Of a stretch of DNA of 64,000 nt, positions 9,648 through 21,479 are shown piece by piece. Every line of letters begins with the position of its first letter. Position 1 is the stretch's first letter. The stretch lies in the NCBI GenBank assembly GCA_026075535.2, contig AP026540.1:62001-126000 (forward strand), read 5' to 3'. The notes under the pieces were generated by a model. That model saw only the letters and a program-made list of their open reading frames with translations, was not told the DNA's origin and did not search any database. The translations under genes and the position numbers were made by a program. The stretch is from Tricholoma matsutake. Lineage: Eukaryota; Basidiomycota; Agaricomycetes; Agaricales; Tricholomataceae.

Positions 9648-12110
9648 TCACGAGAACTCAAAAGGAGGGCATACGAAGCTTTGTGGGCAGCGTCGATTCC
9701 GCGGTATAACTGTTGGGGAGCAACCATACACAGATATGTTGTATCTGGCGTGTCCCTCTTTGGGATGGTGTCGTCGGCCATGTTGAGGGATGTATATCTT
9801 GGACGGCGTTGGGTGATCTGGACTTCCCTCAATCGGTGGTGGAGTGTGAGGGCGAGGGTTGGATTTCTTTGATGACGATGACGAAGAGTAGGAGTCTGGC
9901 TTAAATATAGAGGTGGTCTGAGCCTCGGGAGGTTTTACTTGTAATCCGAGCTCCATAATCAGGCTAACGTACGGCCGGTAAGACGTAGGGATCGACCCGT
10001 GTGTGCATTTCCCTAGCTTTTTGGGGGAAAAATTGACCTCGGCTTGATCAATGGAGAGTTTAGCAACAGTACCGCCTTTGATCCGTCGCTTAAACTGTAC
10101 AAGCACACCAGTCATGACATGCTCGCACAGCCGAGTGTCCCACAAGAGGACAGGTAAGATGCAGTCGACGGTGCGTTGGCCGTTCCGGCACATGATCGCC
10201 ATGTGGCGGATGAAAGCTGCCCATGCCGCAGCGGAGGTTGTGCCAGTGTCGTCCGCCATTTTCCCAAAATGTGTGAAGCAGATGAGAGCGTGCTTGAATG
10301 CCTCTCTAAACGACGTTCCCTCCCTATTATCCGAGGTGCTGTCAAGAACCATATCTGCGCACTCATCGACGAACAACGCTTCGATGAAGGATATAAGGCG
10401 GCATCCAGCGCTGAAATTAGGAGGCATTTTCTGGGGACGATTACCTTGTTCTCGCTCGACAGCGCGATGGTAGGCATCGAGGAGAAGTTGACGTCCGGTA
10501 AGCTCCCCCAGTTCTCCACGATCGAGCAAGCCAGTTTCAAGAATGGTGGTAAGCGTTTCGACTGCCATAAATGGAACTTGCCTCCTCCACGTCCAGAGTT
10601 GCTGGGCAGCAGCCTTGGCAAGAAGGGGTTCGGAAGGGTATCCAGACCGCAGGTACTCTCGGTGATCAGGAATAGAATATGTGAACCGCATGTGGCTCTC
10701 AACCAGACCGGCCTCCTCGATTTGCACTTTTCCACGACGAGGCTCAAAGTCCAGTGACAGTTGGACATCTAGAACTGCCAGCTTTGCAGCGGGTAAGAAG
10801 GTATCGTAACTGAAGTCGATATTGCGAGAAGCAACAAGCTTCGCACGTGCTAATTCTATGAGCCCTGTATGGAGGACAGATGCATTCATCCCGGCTCCTC
10901 GTAACAGTGTCCAAAATCTATTGCAACAAGCCATCAAGCACGTCAATTTGAACAGTGCAAAAATTACACCCACAATGGTCTCCCAAATTGCGCCATGAAT
11001 GGAATTGTGCTAATATCTTTGAGAGTCAACTCGCCTGGCTTGACCATAAGTTCACCGCAGCAGTCAAAGGGTGTTTCGGTAATTGGTGCGTGTGTAACGG
11101 CTTTCCCACCGCGGATGCGAGCGGATCTGGCAAGGGCCTGTGGCGAAGCGAACTGGGCTAAGCTCGAATTTGTGGATAGGAAAATGCAAAAGATCGGGAA
11201 CGCTAAACATTGGTTGAGACACGAGCATAGAAAATCGTAAAGCGTCTTCTCGTCGTCGTTCTTGGGCACCACTTTGGTGAGCGGGTGTGCTTCGTCGAAG
11301 TAGATTACGAGTTTGACTTGCTGCGACCCAACCCAGCTATCCAGCTTGGTGATGAGTTGTCCCAGTGCGAGTCTTGCTGATTCCGCAGCGGCAAACTCAA
11401 TAACCGTCTTCACACCGTAGTTGATATGATCAGAGTCTTCAGAGTCTTCAGGTCACGCTCGGCGTTTCGCAAGCAACTCTTCATGCTTTTTCTGGATTTC
11501 AGGAAGAATCTGCCGACACAATGATTAACTACGATGTTCCTTGCCGTCTTCATGGATGCGCACCTGAATGGGGTTATTGGCGCCGTCAATCGCTGCCTTG
11601 TGTACGCCTTCAAGGTGACTTGACCACCACTTGGCCAGATCTTCAGCAGTTCTAGTTCACTTTGACCTCAGTTCTTCCCGGCATTTCTCTAATTCGCCGC
11701 CGACTTGCGTAAATACACTAGAGAGGAACTTCAGATAATTGGTTTTTAGGACATGCTGATCATCCGATACAGAAGTGGTAACGAGGTAGTCGCGGACAGC
11801 ATCATCGGGGATGGGGAAGGCCAGGTCTGTGCTTGTTCATTAGAAGCACCCTCGAAAGTCAAAAAAGTAAGGACCTTGTTTATCGCGTTTTTCTCGCAGA
11901 TTAAATGGGATGGTGAAGACCAAGTTCGCTTGCTCGTGTACCATGCGAGATTTTCCTGTTCCAGAACTTTGAACGATGGCGATTTGGTTAGAATATGATT
12001 TTTCTGTTCGTGGGATGGCGTTGACATTGGCGAATAGGAGTCGATGATTATTTCCCAAGTAAATATCACGCCAGGCGGACTGCAGAGCTTTGGAATTAGG
12101 GTTGGCTCAG
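9648..12110 (-). CDS. P-loop NTPase of an expanded Agaricomycete family
   Basis: Read from the right, the gene starts near LQSAWRDIYLGNN (about 12090), then carries a Walker A motif QSSGTGKS with SRMV (about 11965), and after a 48-nt intron (11874-11827, GTCC...CACAG with a CTAAT branch site) the motif PIPDDAVRDYLV. Walker B is KLVIYFDEAH (about 11310), followed by FCIFLSTN (sensor-like) and MAQFGRPLW (about 10990). The long final exon (10973-9648) is mostly helical and ends in a Ser-rich, proline-rich tail. The family is widespread but functionally uncharacterised; ATP binding is inferred from the motifs. A TGA after LRSK near 11660 and awkward joins around 11410-11620 suggest either unrecognised introns or decay. 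Confidence 0.65.
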
Positions 12111-12277
12111 CAAAAGAAGAGCTAGAACAGATAAATACCGTCTTCTAGAGCATCGTGTCCATAGAATAAGCTGTTATGAACCACAAAAATTGCACCAATT
12201 ACGCACTGGTCAGATCTACATCCTCGTTGGGGGGTAGATGGCCCCTTTTTGCTACAACCTAGCCGTCATCACCAATC

Positions 12278-12784
12278 TCAGCAAAAGAGTACGGAGAATC
12301 GCTTACGAGCTACTCGCACCAAAGGCCAGAGGATCTCTTTAATGATGATTAGAGGCCCAAAAAGAGGCCACATGGGACGAAAAATGCACCCAATTGTCGC
12401 ACTTGTTTGAATGAGGCTTCTTTCCATGCTTTCTGTAAGATCGCACTGATGGACGGTTGTCGCGTCAGCAGTTCCTCCGCTTTGACCAATGAATAGATAT
12501 AGAAAAGCAGTGTTGCGTCTCATCAAGTTGAAGGACATTGGTAAACAAATGTCAACAACGCGCTCATTCTGAATCGCCACTACTATCTCTGCGCTTATAT
12601 TTATCCACTGATGTGTGTGTACTGGTTTTCCAGGCGCACGACACTCTTCTAGTGCTGAATTTGCAAGTTGTAATGCCTGGTCATCCATTTGCTTCCAGAT
12701 CTTCATCAATTTCCTCATCTTCTGCCAACCTGGACTTGCTTTCTCCGGCTGCCAGTAGCGACGGTGTGGTTCCGCCATCCACAT
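12278..12784 (-). CDS. Hypothetical open frame, no family recognised
   Basis: A 168-codon minus-strand frame with a hydrophobic C-terminal third (IGCIFRPMWPLFGPLIII). It lies upstream of the NTPase on the same strand and could hold 5' exons of that gene, but I see no motif linking them. A second minus-strand frame (12866-12681) overlaps it in another phase, which lowers confidence. Confidence 0.25.
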   Translation of the reverse strand: MWMAEPHRRYWQPEKASPGWQKMRKLMKIWKQMDDQALQLANSALEECRAPGKPVHTHQWINISAEIVVAIQNERVVDICLPMSFNLMRRNTAFLYLFIGQSGGTADATTVHQCDLTESMERSLIQTSATIGCIFRPMWPLFGPLIIIKEILWPLVRVARKRFSVLFC

Positions 12785-14890
12785 TCAATTCAACATCTGC
12801 GCAAAACCGACCAGTCGCCCTTCCAAAAATTGCGTCCAATCTAACCAGTACTCTGATAGCGAACAAGACTTCCGGAAGCTATACGTATGCTTCTGAAACA
12901 CATGATAGGGACTCTGTCGTCTCGCTCTGGAAACAAGCGGCCTGTTCTTGGGTTTGGTGCCGCCAATGAAATTTCTGGACAAATCCCTTCCCATCTCTCA
13001 AGATGCCCCAGAGTGCCCGGACTGGAGGGGCTTTCGCCAGTGTTGGGAGCGCAAAGAAAGAGATTAATATATACACACCATTTGTAAGCTTGTTTCTGCA
13101 TCTGCTATGCTTCACTAATAGTCGGTAGATCAATGTGGCGACATCTTTCGCCCAAAACTTAAAGTAACTTGAAGTTCATCGATACACACGCCAATCCAGA
13201 TACCCAGTACGACAAATGTGCACCTGATATCGGCATCTATCCCATTAACGATCAACCACAAGGAGATGCCCAGACCAATTGCTCGAAAAGGGATCTCTTC
13301 GTCGAAGATCGCCGAAAAAATCTGACTCATTTCATGACTTATAAGATTGATACTTGCCATATTCCTAGGATTCGAACCTCGTGGCCTAGATAATATGTGG
13401 ATAACCCTCCCGGGGCAGAGAGGGCTTGAAAAAAAGGAATCGGGATAGATTGTTGTTCGATGAAAGGTTGGTAGCCCCGCCGTAGAGTGGAACAATAGAC
13501 AAGACCAAAGAAATAGCCTCAACCTAGTAGAATGACGTCGTGTTTCTCAAAGTCCCATTTTGCGCTTTCATTCTCATACCACCACCATCATTATTGCCCA
13601 CAGTAGGCTACAGTGGGTACCAATTCCAAATACCTTCTGGTACGGTACTATTAACTTATAAGACTCGTTTCGAGGTTTAATCATTCCAAACTTCTGGAAT
13701 AATATCGTTCAGCAAGATTCGGCACCATAACTTTTTGTAGTCCCGAAAGTACGTCAGATTTTCCTAGTGAACTGTTTCGTTTGTTTGTTTTCTGTCATTC
13801 ACAGGCATTTTCCACTGATTTCCATCGTTCTACGAGCTCATAACTATCCGCAATCAGGGGCAGTCCGCTATGATATACCTTCCATGGGCCCAAATGGGCC
13901 AAGCCAGGCCACGATGACGGCTTCATGGCAGCTTTGGCCTGGCCTGGGATTCTGAAAAGCCAAAGCCAAGCCGTTAAGCTGCGGCTTTTTGGTGGGGTTT
14001 GACTGTAATTTACCGGCTACGAGGTATGTATGCGTTGAAATTTCTCGGTGGTGGGGAAGTAATTTCAATACTACGGTAATACACCATTCGTTTCCTCACT
14101 CCACCATCCTACTTCGACCACCACCGTTCCCTATCAACCTGACACTCAAAGGCAAACCTAGCGTCAAACTTGTCACATCACTCACTCACGCACCCTTTAC
14201 GGTTGCTAAATGTGCTAATCGTCACTCATACCGCCAAGGCCCCGGCGTGACTTTAGATCACGATATTTAGTAGTTCTTGCCATTGCATATTCTTTATGTA
14301 ATAACAAAATCATGGTTGTCCTTGTTACTTGTTACTTTCTTGATATCCGCCTATGCTAACTAGAGCTAAGGAACCAATATTATGGACACCTCTTCAGATG
14401 GCAAACATATAAGTAGAAATAAAGGTAGGTAGTATGAAGTAAGGCAGATATGAAATGCTCAGTCACGGGTGCATCAAAAACCCAATGGGAAAAGCTACCG
14501 GCTGGCAACAACCACATAAGAAATGAAAAATAAAGGTTAAAACTTAAGGAATGTGAAGTGAAAGGTGTAGAAACATTCAACCCAACAGTGTGGACTGGAC
14601 TGAACATGCGCAGTATGACGTGGCTGGGTGACGTGGCCATCTGTGAGTGTATTGAGCGATTGTCGAAAGGGTTAAAAAAAGGAAGGGTGTTCTTGAATAA
14701 AATGAAAGCGTAAATGCAACAGCCTGGATTGAACAACTGTCTGATGGCGAACTGGCGAAGTATGATGTGGCTGGGTGACATGACTGGGTGACGTGGCCAC
14801 GAGTGCACAAATTGAATGAGCGTGTTGAAGAATCAAGGGTGAGAAATACGTGGTGTGACATAGTGGTCAACATTGGGAGGATATGGGTAG
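12785..14890. other. No gene recognised; short GTGACGTGGCC repeats
   Basis: No convincing gene. Around 14610-14810 the phrase TATGAYGTGGCTGGGTGACRTG occurs twice (about 14612 and 14760) with a further GGGTGACGTGGCCA nearby, a small degenerate direct repeat. Short Leu/Ser-rich frames here have no conserved domain. Confidence 0.5.
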
Positions 14891-17408
14891 TGGTTTAATG
14901 GGGATCATGCAATAGGCACCTTCCATGTCCAACGTAGCTGCCTGGGCTCCTGGAGGAGCAGCAGCCACCTAAGAAGAAACTTGTCAGATTACGTGGTCAT
15001 GACAAGGAGAGAGAGAGAGAAGAATAATTGTGATTGATGGAGGGTCCCTAATTTCAATGATGGTGTCCTTCAAACGAATCACAGGTATGGGCCTGCATTA
15101 CGCAAATAACTTCCTTTGCAAGATTAGAGAAGAGAAAATGATTATTATCATCATGATAACCATAGAAATTACATGATAAGGAGATCACAGATGGAGATCA
15201 CAGATGGAGAGTTGAGAAGTAGGGGATATGAGAGAAGCATGCAGTGAGACAAGAACAGGTAGATGAGAGTGCGTGAGAAAATAAGAAGAAAAAATATCCA
15301 AAGGATATAAAGTGTCATGCGAGATGCAAGAGAGGAGAATGAGATGTCAGAGTGACATACAATTTCAGCGACATCAGTTGCTTTCCCCCAGCATGTGTGA
15401 TAGTCATCTGAATTGATCTCATCGTTGATGGAGGATTGGGCCTTTCCTTTGTATGAGAGATGTCGGCATACATGATACTTAGTCAGCTCACCAGGAGCAC
15501 CTTCTTTTGTAGCAATCTGCAGTGGTGATGATCAGAAAGGTCCAATCTTGTGCTCAAGTTCCTCTTGAGTGAAGGGGCTGGAGAATTGACTGAGACAAAG
15601 TTCTTTGACAATATATGCTTGGATTGTGTCAACATGAAGATTCGCACCTGGAGGATTGGGGGGAGCGAAAGTCTGATTGAGTGGAGTGAGATTGCCGATG
15701 GGAAAACCATTTGTGAGCTTGAATGGGAGTTCTGGGTATTGGGAGAGAAGTTGTGTGCGTTTGAGAAAGATCTGGAAGTGAAAGGCCGAATATGGTGTGT
15801 GGATTTTTTTGTAGTCATGATCGTTGTCATATGGCAAAGGTTCTTCTGTTTGAAGATTGTCAAAGTAGATGTGAGGCATGGGGATATTCGAGTCTGCATC
15901 AAGGAGCAGAGATCGCCAGTCTCTGTAAAATGGAGTCACTGCAAGAGGTGTTTCCAAGAAAGGTTTAGGTGTCAACGACACCTCAGAGACATTTTTGTGC
16001 CCAGGCTCCATGATCGGTGGAGCCACACCATGAGCAGGCATGTTGAGAGGGGTGGTTGGTCTTGCAATGATGCTTGACAGAATTGAGCTGGAAGGTGATG
16101 CAGAAGGTGATTGCAGGATTGTCGCAGAGAGTGAGTTTCCCATCAAGGTATGTCGAGTACGTTGACATGCCCACGTGTCATGTCTTCATGGCAGTCACTG
16201 AATTTATGTGCAGTCCATTTGCAGCATAGGCAGAGGGGGGCAGAGTGGGTGACTTCAGATTTGGTGTCTTGATCACAAAAGGATGGTTTGGAATCTGTGG
16301 GTGCAGGCTGGAATTTGCTAGTCTCACGATTATATGGTTGGTATCGAGCCCTGGAGCTAGAAGAAGCCTGAGTATCCTGCCTGAGTTCTTGTGTCACGTT
16401 CTGGACATCCACTGACATTACCTCGAGCTTGACCGATTTGAGGTGTCACAGGTAAGCATCCTTGTTGAATGCCCAGGGATTGATGCAGTAATGGGTCCAT
16501 TCCGCGATGTCAAATTGAAGAACCACTGGAAAGTTAAGACGAAAGTCATCATGCACAGAAAGAAGCAGATAATGCTCTCTCCACCTGGTAGCAATGTCCA
16601 TGTCAGAGTATGTATCTTGGAATGTCATATAACATTGCCATGCCTCATGCCACTCTACACTCTCAATTTTGAGCTCTTCTGGAAATTGTGAAAGATCAAG
16701 TATATGACACTTGACACCTGATGAGTTGTAGACAGTGTTCTGTTTGAGGGAAGTGGCTTCTGTATGCAGCCTTCTAGTAGCATTTGAGGTGAACAGTGTT
16801 AATGGAATGTGGACTTTGTTCTTTGCTAATGTAACAATGAAAGAATGGATGCCATAGCTGAAGTCAATGGAGGAGGAAAGTGCAGGAAGCTCGTGTGAGG
16901 CAGAAAATAAGATTTTTGATGTTAAGATGGGAATGGATGTATTATTGATTAGGTTCAAAGCCTGGTTCTGGGAATTTGGTGAAAACTGGGAGAATGCGGA
17001 AGTGAATTGTATGAGGTTCAAACTACGAGCGGTAACAGTGGGGGGAGGGGTTGTAATATGAGAGTTTGTAGAAAGTAAGGGTTCATCATTCAGCACATTT
17101 GACTCACTGGCATCACGCCAGATACATAATGCATCAATATGTGTGGTCTGTAAGAGATTTTTGGCATCGATTTGAGGTTGAGTGAGATTGATGATGGATG
17201 TGGGGGCATTAGCTGCTATTGTTGCTGGTGTCGTGAAAGATCCAGAAGAGATCACATACTGGTCTTTATTGGTAGCAGCGGGTGGAGGCCCTGTGTTCAT
17301 CATTGTGAAGATTTCAAAGGAATCAGAGAAGATCTGAGGATGTTGATGAAAAAATGGACAGACAGCATCTGTCAAAGTGAGGGGATGAGGAAGAGGAAGG
17401 AAGGTCAT
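14890..17408 (-). mobile_element. DIRS-like tyrosine-recombinase retrotransposon, gag and start of RT (truncated)
   Basis: On the minus strand a 320-codon gag-like frame (17408-16446) is followed in the same frame, after a single TGA, by a frame (16418-16143) with a zinc-knuckle-like CLCCKWTAHKFSDC. A second cysteine motif, CSWCGSTDHGA, lies near 16010. Then comes the linker and start of the reverse transcriptase: FKLTNGFPIGNL, PPNPPGANLH, the conserved SSPL box near 15525, HVCRHLSYKG, and after an apparent intron (about 15350-14970) PPGAQAATLDMEGAY with the RT aspartate region. These blocks match, in order, the gag-RT part of a known Agaricomycete DIRS-type family. RT motifs beyond this point and the recombinase are missing, so the copy is 3'-truncated near 14890. 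Confidence 0.7.
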
Positions 17409-18013
17409 GTTTCTTCTTCTTGCCCTTCTTGACCTTCATTGTGCACAGACCCCCAATGACACTAGACGTCAAAACACATTGGGGAAATGTCAAAATCACG
17501 TTGTGCTTACAAAGCCCGGACACAACTTTTTCGGCCAAGCTTGCAAGCTCGCCTAGCCTATCATTGAGTCACCAGCTTTGTATAGATGCACTTGTTATAT
17601 CTGAGTCTGAGTTCAAGGTAAAATATTATTTGTTGACACATTCCAAATAAGATTTTCCAAGGTTTGGGGGAAGATTCTGGAAAACCTGTCTGGTTGCAGC
17701 ACATGATGCTAGTCATGTGACAGGCATGTCTATGAAACACAATAAGTGCAATGCTTTAAAGCGGAAAGCAGAGATTGTGATCAGAATCTTCGGAGCATGC
17801 CCCGTTAGTCCCACAAATGGACAAAAAGTCTGAAGGGAAAAAAACCAGACTACACCATGAAGGGAGCACAGCTCACAACAGACGAGTCTCTTCAGACTAG
17901 GCACCCCAAACCAGAGCTGAGTGAGAGAATATACATAAATTTATAAGGCAATCTAACAACAGTCAGAGTATCAAGAGTAAATTTGGCAAGGCATGTAGCA
18001 AATTCTAATGGCA
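17409..18013. other. No gene recognised (probable retroelement tail)
   Basis: About 600 bp between the start of the gag frame and the stop of the recombinase fragment, both on the minus strand. It probably holds the 3' untranslated end of the upstream recombinase copy and the leader of the gag copy. No internal repeat was seen. Confidence 0.4.
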
Positions 18014-18490
18014 CTAATGAGATGATGTAGGTAGACGATGATAATGAGCACATGTGTCCATAGTAGCCTCTAAGCCTTGTGCACAATGAGAATTAGCAGC
18101 ATTAGAAATGAAGAGAGGAAGGATGGATTCGATCCAGTGCCAATATTCAAGAAAGGCTTGGGACAGCCAGCATCCCTGCATCTCCACGACATTTGGATCA
18201 GTGCCTTGAAGAAGAGGTTCTGTAGCACCACCTATTTGAAAGGTGTGCCCTGGCATCTAAGGGAAACCTGCCGCAACCCAGACAGCATTACAATGGTCAA
18301 TGAACCACAGTTTTGTCATTGGTGCCCAACTGCCATCAGTGGTTTTGAAAGCAAATAGAGGTGCAGAATTGGGGACAAGCAAATTGGCAGAAAGGTGGTG
18401 ATGAAGAGCAGAGAGTGGGCAGGTAACATGGTTATGGGCTGTTACAGAGATGTCAGCACCAGTAATGGTTTCCCAAGAGGTTCCCCAACT
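18014..18490 (-). pseudogene. Tyrosine recombinase, C-terminal fragment (DIRS-like element)
   Basis: Two minus-strand frames carry the C-terminal catalytic half of a tyrosine recombinase: CPLSALHHHLSAN, then DGSWAPMTKLWFIDHC (18511-18257), a TAG stop, and MPGHTFQIGGATE, VVEMQGCW and SQAFLEYW (18256-18014). The family box is GHxFRIGG, in which H-x-x-R is catalytic; here the arginine reads glutamine (CAA). The tyrosine in LEYW is kept. The loss of the catalytic arginine and the internal stop make it inactive. It is probably the 3' end of a different copy from the gag-RT piece downstream, because the order recombinase then gag is reversed for a single element. Confidence 0.7.
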
Positions 18491-18494
18491 CGAA

Positions 18495-19560
18495 CTCTGT
18501 GAAAAGGCCAAAGTTAATCTTCAACCTGCTTCCTACTGTCCCCAGCTGAAGGGGCACAGGTTCTTCCAACTCATGGACCTTCAGGTTTGCGGAAACGGTG
18601 AACTCTGGGGAGACTGAGTCAGATGTGCATCCAGAGTCCAATAGCACATTGGCTTCCAAACCATGTATCTTCATCCACATGATGAAACATCTATTATCCT
18701 TCTCTGAATGAGGAGGACAGGTGATCTTTCTGGTGGACTTTCTCAGCACCATTAGGGGTCTGAGATTTGAGGCATGCAAGGGGGAAGGTTCAGTTATCAC
18801 CCCTAGTTGCTTGACTATACAAGTTGAGTCCTGCATCACTTCTAACCTCTCTAAACCATCCATCTTGGAGAGCTCTGGTTTGACTTCGAGCTCTGAGGCG
18901 TCGTCATCTGATTCATACTCAGAATAAGATATGGATTGCAATGAAGGACACCCATCAGGATCAATGTTGGTTGTTTCTCTGAGGGCACCAAAGAACTCTG
19001 GGTCGTCTTCATTATTGAAGCCATGCTCTCCTTCCAAGCTCAGGGGGGAGGGTTCTCCCTCTGAGCTGAACTGTGATCCCAGGACGTGGTCTTTGGATCC
19101 TTCTGAGTCACTGTGAATGGTGGCCAGCCACTCCTCATTGGGTAAGGATCCTGAGTTTCTCCAGACTCCTCACGGGCTGTGTACATTCACGCCCCCTGGC
19201 CAGTTCTCATGGGCCCAGGGGTGTTAAACTCTGGGCACTTCTTGTCAGTAGAGTAATGCCCTAATCCTCCACACTTATAACAAGTGGAAGGAGGTTTATT
19301 TTCATCAGACCTCCTGGTGTTGTTCTGGTCCCCTCTGCAAGCCCAATCTCCAGGGGCAGGTGGTCTTCTCTCATTACTATGGTTATCCTGGCTCATGGAG
19401 GGCACTTCGTGAGCTCTCAATGGTCCATCACAAGCTCTTGGTTGATTATCCCATCTGGGGAAATCTTGGAATTGTTCAGGTGACCATTCTGGTCTGCTGG
19501 GTGCGACCACCTTGGGTTTGGGAACTTCCTTGCTAGAGGAAAGGGCCTCTACCAGTCGCT
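18495..19560 (-). pseudogene. LTR-retrotransposon gag zinc knuckle and aspartic protease
   Basis: The upstream frame (19510-19187) has a CCHC zinc knuckle CYKCGGLGHYSTDKKC, typical of Gag nucleocapsid. The downstream frame (19037-18453) starts with an acidic stretch (YSEYESDDDASELE) and then a retropepsin: KIHGLEANVLLDSGCTS, where DSG is the active-site triad of these proteases, and LQLGTVGSRLKINF. The protease is cut off at about 18495, where recombinase sequence begins. RT and integrase are absent. Confidence 0.7.
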
Positions 19561-20225
19561 TGTGCTCCTGGTATCTCTTCTTCTTCCTGAAGATTTCCTT
19601 GGCCTTGTAAGGGGACTAGGGGGACTAGGGGGGTGCCCTGTGTGTTTCTCCTATTTTTTCCATTTGTTCTATATTTTTCCTCACTTCATTTCCTTCTATT
19701 CTTCATTTTCTATGATTTTTCTGGATTTTATTACTAATTTCCCTTTCTATCATGTTTGTGCATGTTGACAGTTTTATATTTAGAGGCAGAGCACCTTTCT
19801 GACATCTACCCCTTGGTATGATGTCATTCGACGGCCTTGATCTGCCTATCTCTGCCTTTTCTATTTTTAGGTTATTATTTGATTTTTGTTGTCTTCACAT
19901 ATACTGGGCATCGGCAAAGGGATCCTTAGAGTTTTCTCTTCGGATTTCCCTTTGCTAGGTGCATCCACAATCCCTGTAATATGTAGTATAATTTTAACTT
20001 TGGATTTCCCTTTGCTAGAGGCTGAGGTTGCCCTTATATGCTCCCTATTGTGGCGGTACCTTCTCCCAGCCTCGCTCCCCTTGCTCCTGTTTCTCCAATC
20101 TTGTTGACTGCTTCCCAACCTCTGGAGACCCCAGACTTTGTGGATGTGTGTGGTTCTACATAGGTCCTCCCCATTGAACCAAGGCCAATAAAAATAGGGC
20201 CAAAAGGGAATGAAAGAAGGAACAC
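19561..20225. other. No gene recognised; TTTGGATTTCCCTTTGCTAG repeat
   Basis: T-rich sequence with the phrase CGGATTTCCCTTTGCTAGG at about 19944 and TGGATTTCCCTTTGCTAGA at about 20002. Short basic frames on the minus strand (20118-19867) could be the N-terminus of the gag on that strand, but support is weak. Confidence 0.4.
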
Positions 20226-20546
20226 TTGGCTGCGACTAGACCCCCACCTGCAGGGTCAGGAGGGGGCAAGTTCCAACTTATTGTGCGCCCTACTCGGAGT
20301 CGACAAAAGAACAAGGGTTCTGAGTCTGAGTACACTGACTCAGTCTCTGAATCTGGAGATGACTCAGATGCCCCCATCGCTGCTCCCCCAGAGGGAGAGC
20401 AGCTTTTTGAATCTGCTGCCATGGAATTGTCCCTGGTGACTCCCATTTCACAGGTGGCCTCCCTGGTGTCTGCTGCAGAGTCACCTATCTTTCCATCCAT
20501 CCCATTAGACAATGGAATGGATATGGATGAACCCCCTGGCAGTTAG
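20226..20546 (+). CDS. Acidic open frame next to an LTR, unknown product
   Basis: A 106-codon frame, rich in Ser, Glu and Pro, with YTDSVSESGDDSDAP and ending MDMDEPPGS. The codon pattern looks coding, but no domain is visible. About 140 bp downstream begins an LTR in the same orientation, so this is probably the 3' end of an ORF of an LTR retrotransposon, or a gag start captured there. Confidence 0.4.
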   Translation: MAATRPPPAGSGGGKFQLIVRPTRSRQKNKGSESEYTDSVSESGDDSDAPIAAPPEGEQLFESAAMELSLVTPISQVASLVSAAESPIFPSIPLDNGMDMDEPPGS

Positions 20547-20684
20547 CTCTCTGGAAACTCTGGCGTCCCCCCTGCTCAACCCTCTGGGGCTGAGTAAAAA
20601 GTAATTCTTCTTGCATCATGTTTCCTTCTTGATATCTTGGGATGGTCGTGGCTTGCCCTCTGGGTTCGGGCCAAAGGGGGAGAG

Positions 20685-20873
20685 TGTAGTGGTGGCTGAC
20701 TAGTTGTCAGTCTTTATATATATTTACTTTACCTTTTGATAGCCTTGCACTGGACCCTTTATAAGGGCTGGCTCTTATTTTAGGTCAACAGACTTTTACT
20801 TCACCAACATCAATATATGTTATATGTGTTAGTGTTGTGTGAAAACCCTAAGGTCTACCCCCACTTTACTACA
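20685..20873 (+). repeat. Short LTR with TGTAGT/ACTACA ends
   Basis: A purine tract AAAGGGGGAGAG (20673-20684) is directly followed by TGTAGT; 189 bp on, the sequence ends ACTACA, the exact inverted partner. A TATATATATT box lies near 20715 and TTTATAAGGG near 20757. Purine tract, TG...CA ends and internal TATA box together fit a 3' LTR on the plus strand. The matching 5' LTR and internal region were not found. Confidence 0.65.
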
Positions 20874-21290
20874 AACTCAATGAGTAGCAGTACCTGTTGC
20901 AGCACCCCTTTTAACAATGATAATGACAATAATGTATATGATCAATGTTATTTATTAGCTATTTACAATGATAAGCAACAACAAAATAAATGAGGTCTTT
21001 ACACTGCCCCATATGTTCCATGTGGATCCATGTGGAATTGCGCAGACTCCGCATGGATCTGCATGGACTCCATATAGATTTACATCCCATCTAATGAACA
21101 GTTTTAGTTATGCAACAGGGGCAGACAGTCTGCATGTATCTGCATGGACTAGCTCAGATTTCACACTTTTTACTTGGATTCCATGGATTTCAGCTGTCCG
21201 CATCTGAGATCAGACAGCAAGTATAAGCAAGGACCAGCAAGGACAGTCCACATACATCTGAACAGACCATTTGAGCTTAGCAAAATAATG
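20874..21290. other. No gene; short GCATGGATCTGCATGGACT-type repeats
   Basis: Variants of CTGCATGGACT and CATGTGGATCC recur at about 21016-21075 and 21130-21150. No open frame of note. Confidence 0.4.
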
Positions 21291-21291
21291 C

Positions 21292-21370
21292 AACAAACAG
21301 GACTCAAACCAGTGATATTATAAGCATGTGGGAAAGTTTCGACACACAATACCATTACACCAAGCAGCCA
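21292..21370 (-). ncRNA. tRNA-like sequence, probably a SINE head or decayed tRNA
   Basis: On the minus strand an A-box-like TGGTGTAATGG (21362-21352) is followed about 40 nt later by a B-box-like GGTTTGAGTCC (21310-21300), the spacing of an internal RNA polymerase III promoter. The T-arm mostly pairs, but the would-be acceptor stem (GGCTGCT with TTGTTGC) does not. It is therefore not a working tRNA and better explained as the head of a SINE or a tRNA pseudogene. Confidence 0.45.
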
Positions 21371-21479
21371 TTGTTGAGGTACTGCAACCAATGCTACATG
21401 TCATGTCAGCCAGGCCAATTAGATAAGGTCTATTATTAGGTATGTTCTATTATTGAAACAATAGTAATACTGTGGTGAC

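Noticed and set aside
12538..12969. 143-codon plus-strand frame
   Set aside because: No motif, and it overlaps minus-strand frames with similar weak support; could not be chosen over them.
13360..13380. Perfect-looking B box (reverse complement of GGATTCGAACC) on the minus strand
   Set aside because: No A box at tRNA spacing and no acceptor stem could be formed, so no tRNA is called.
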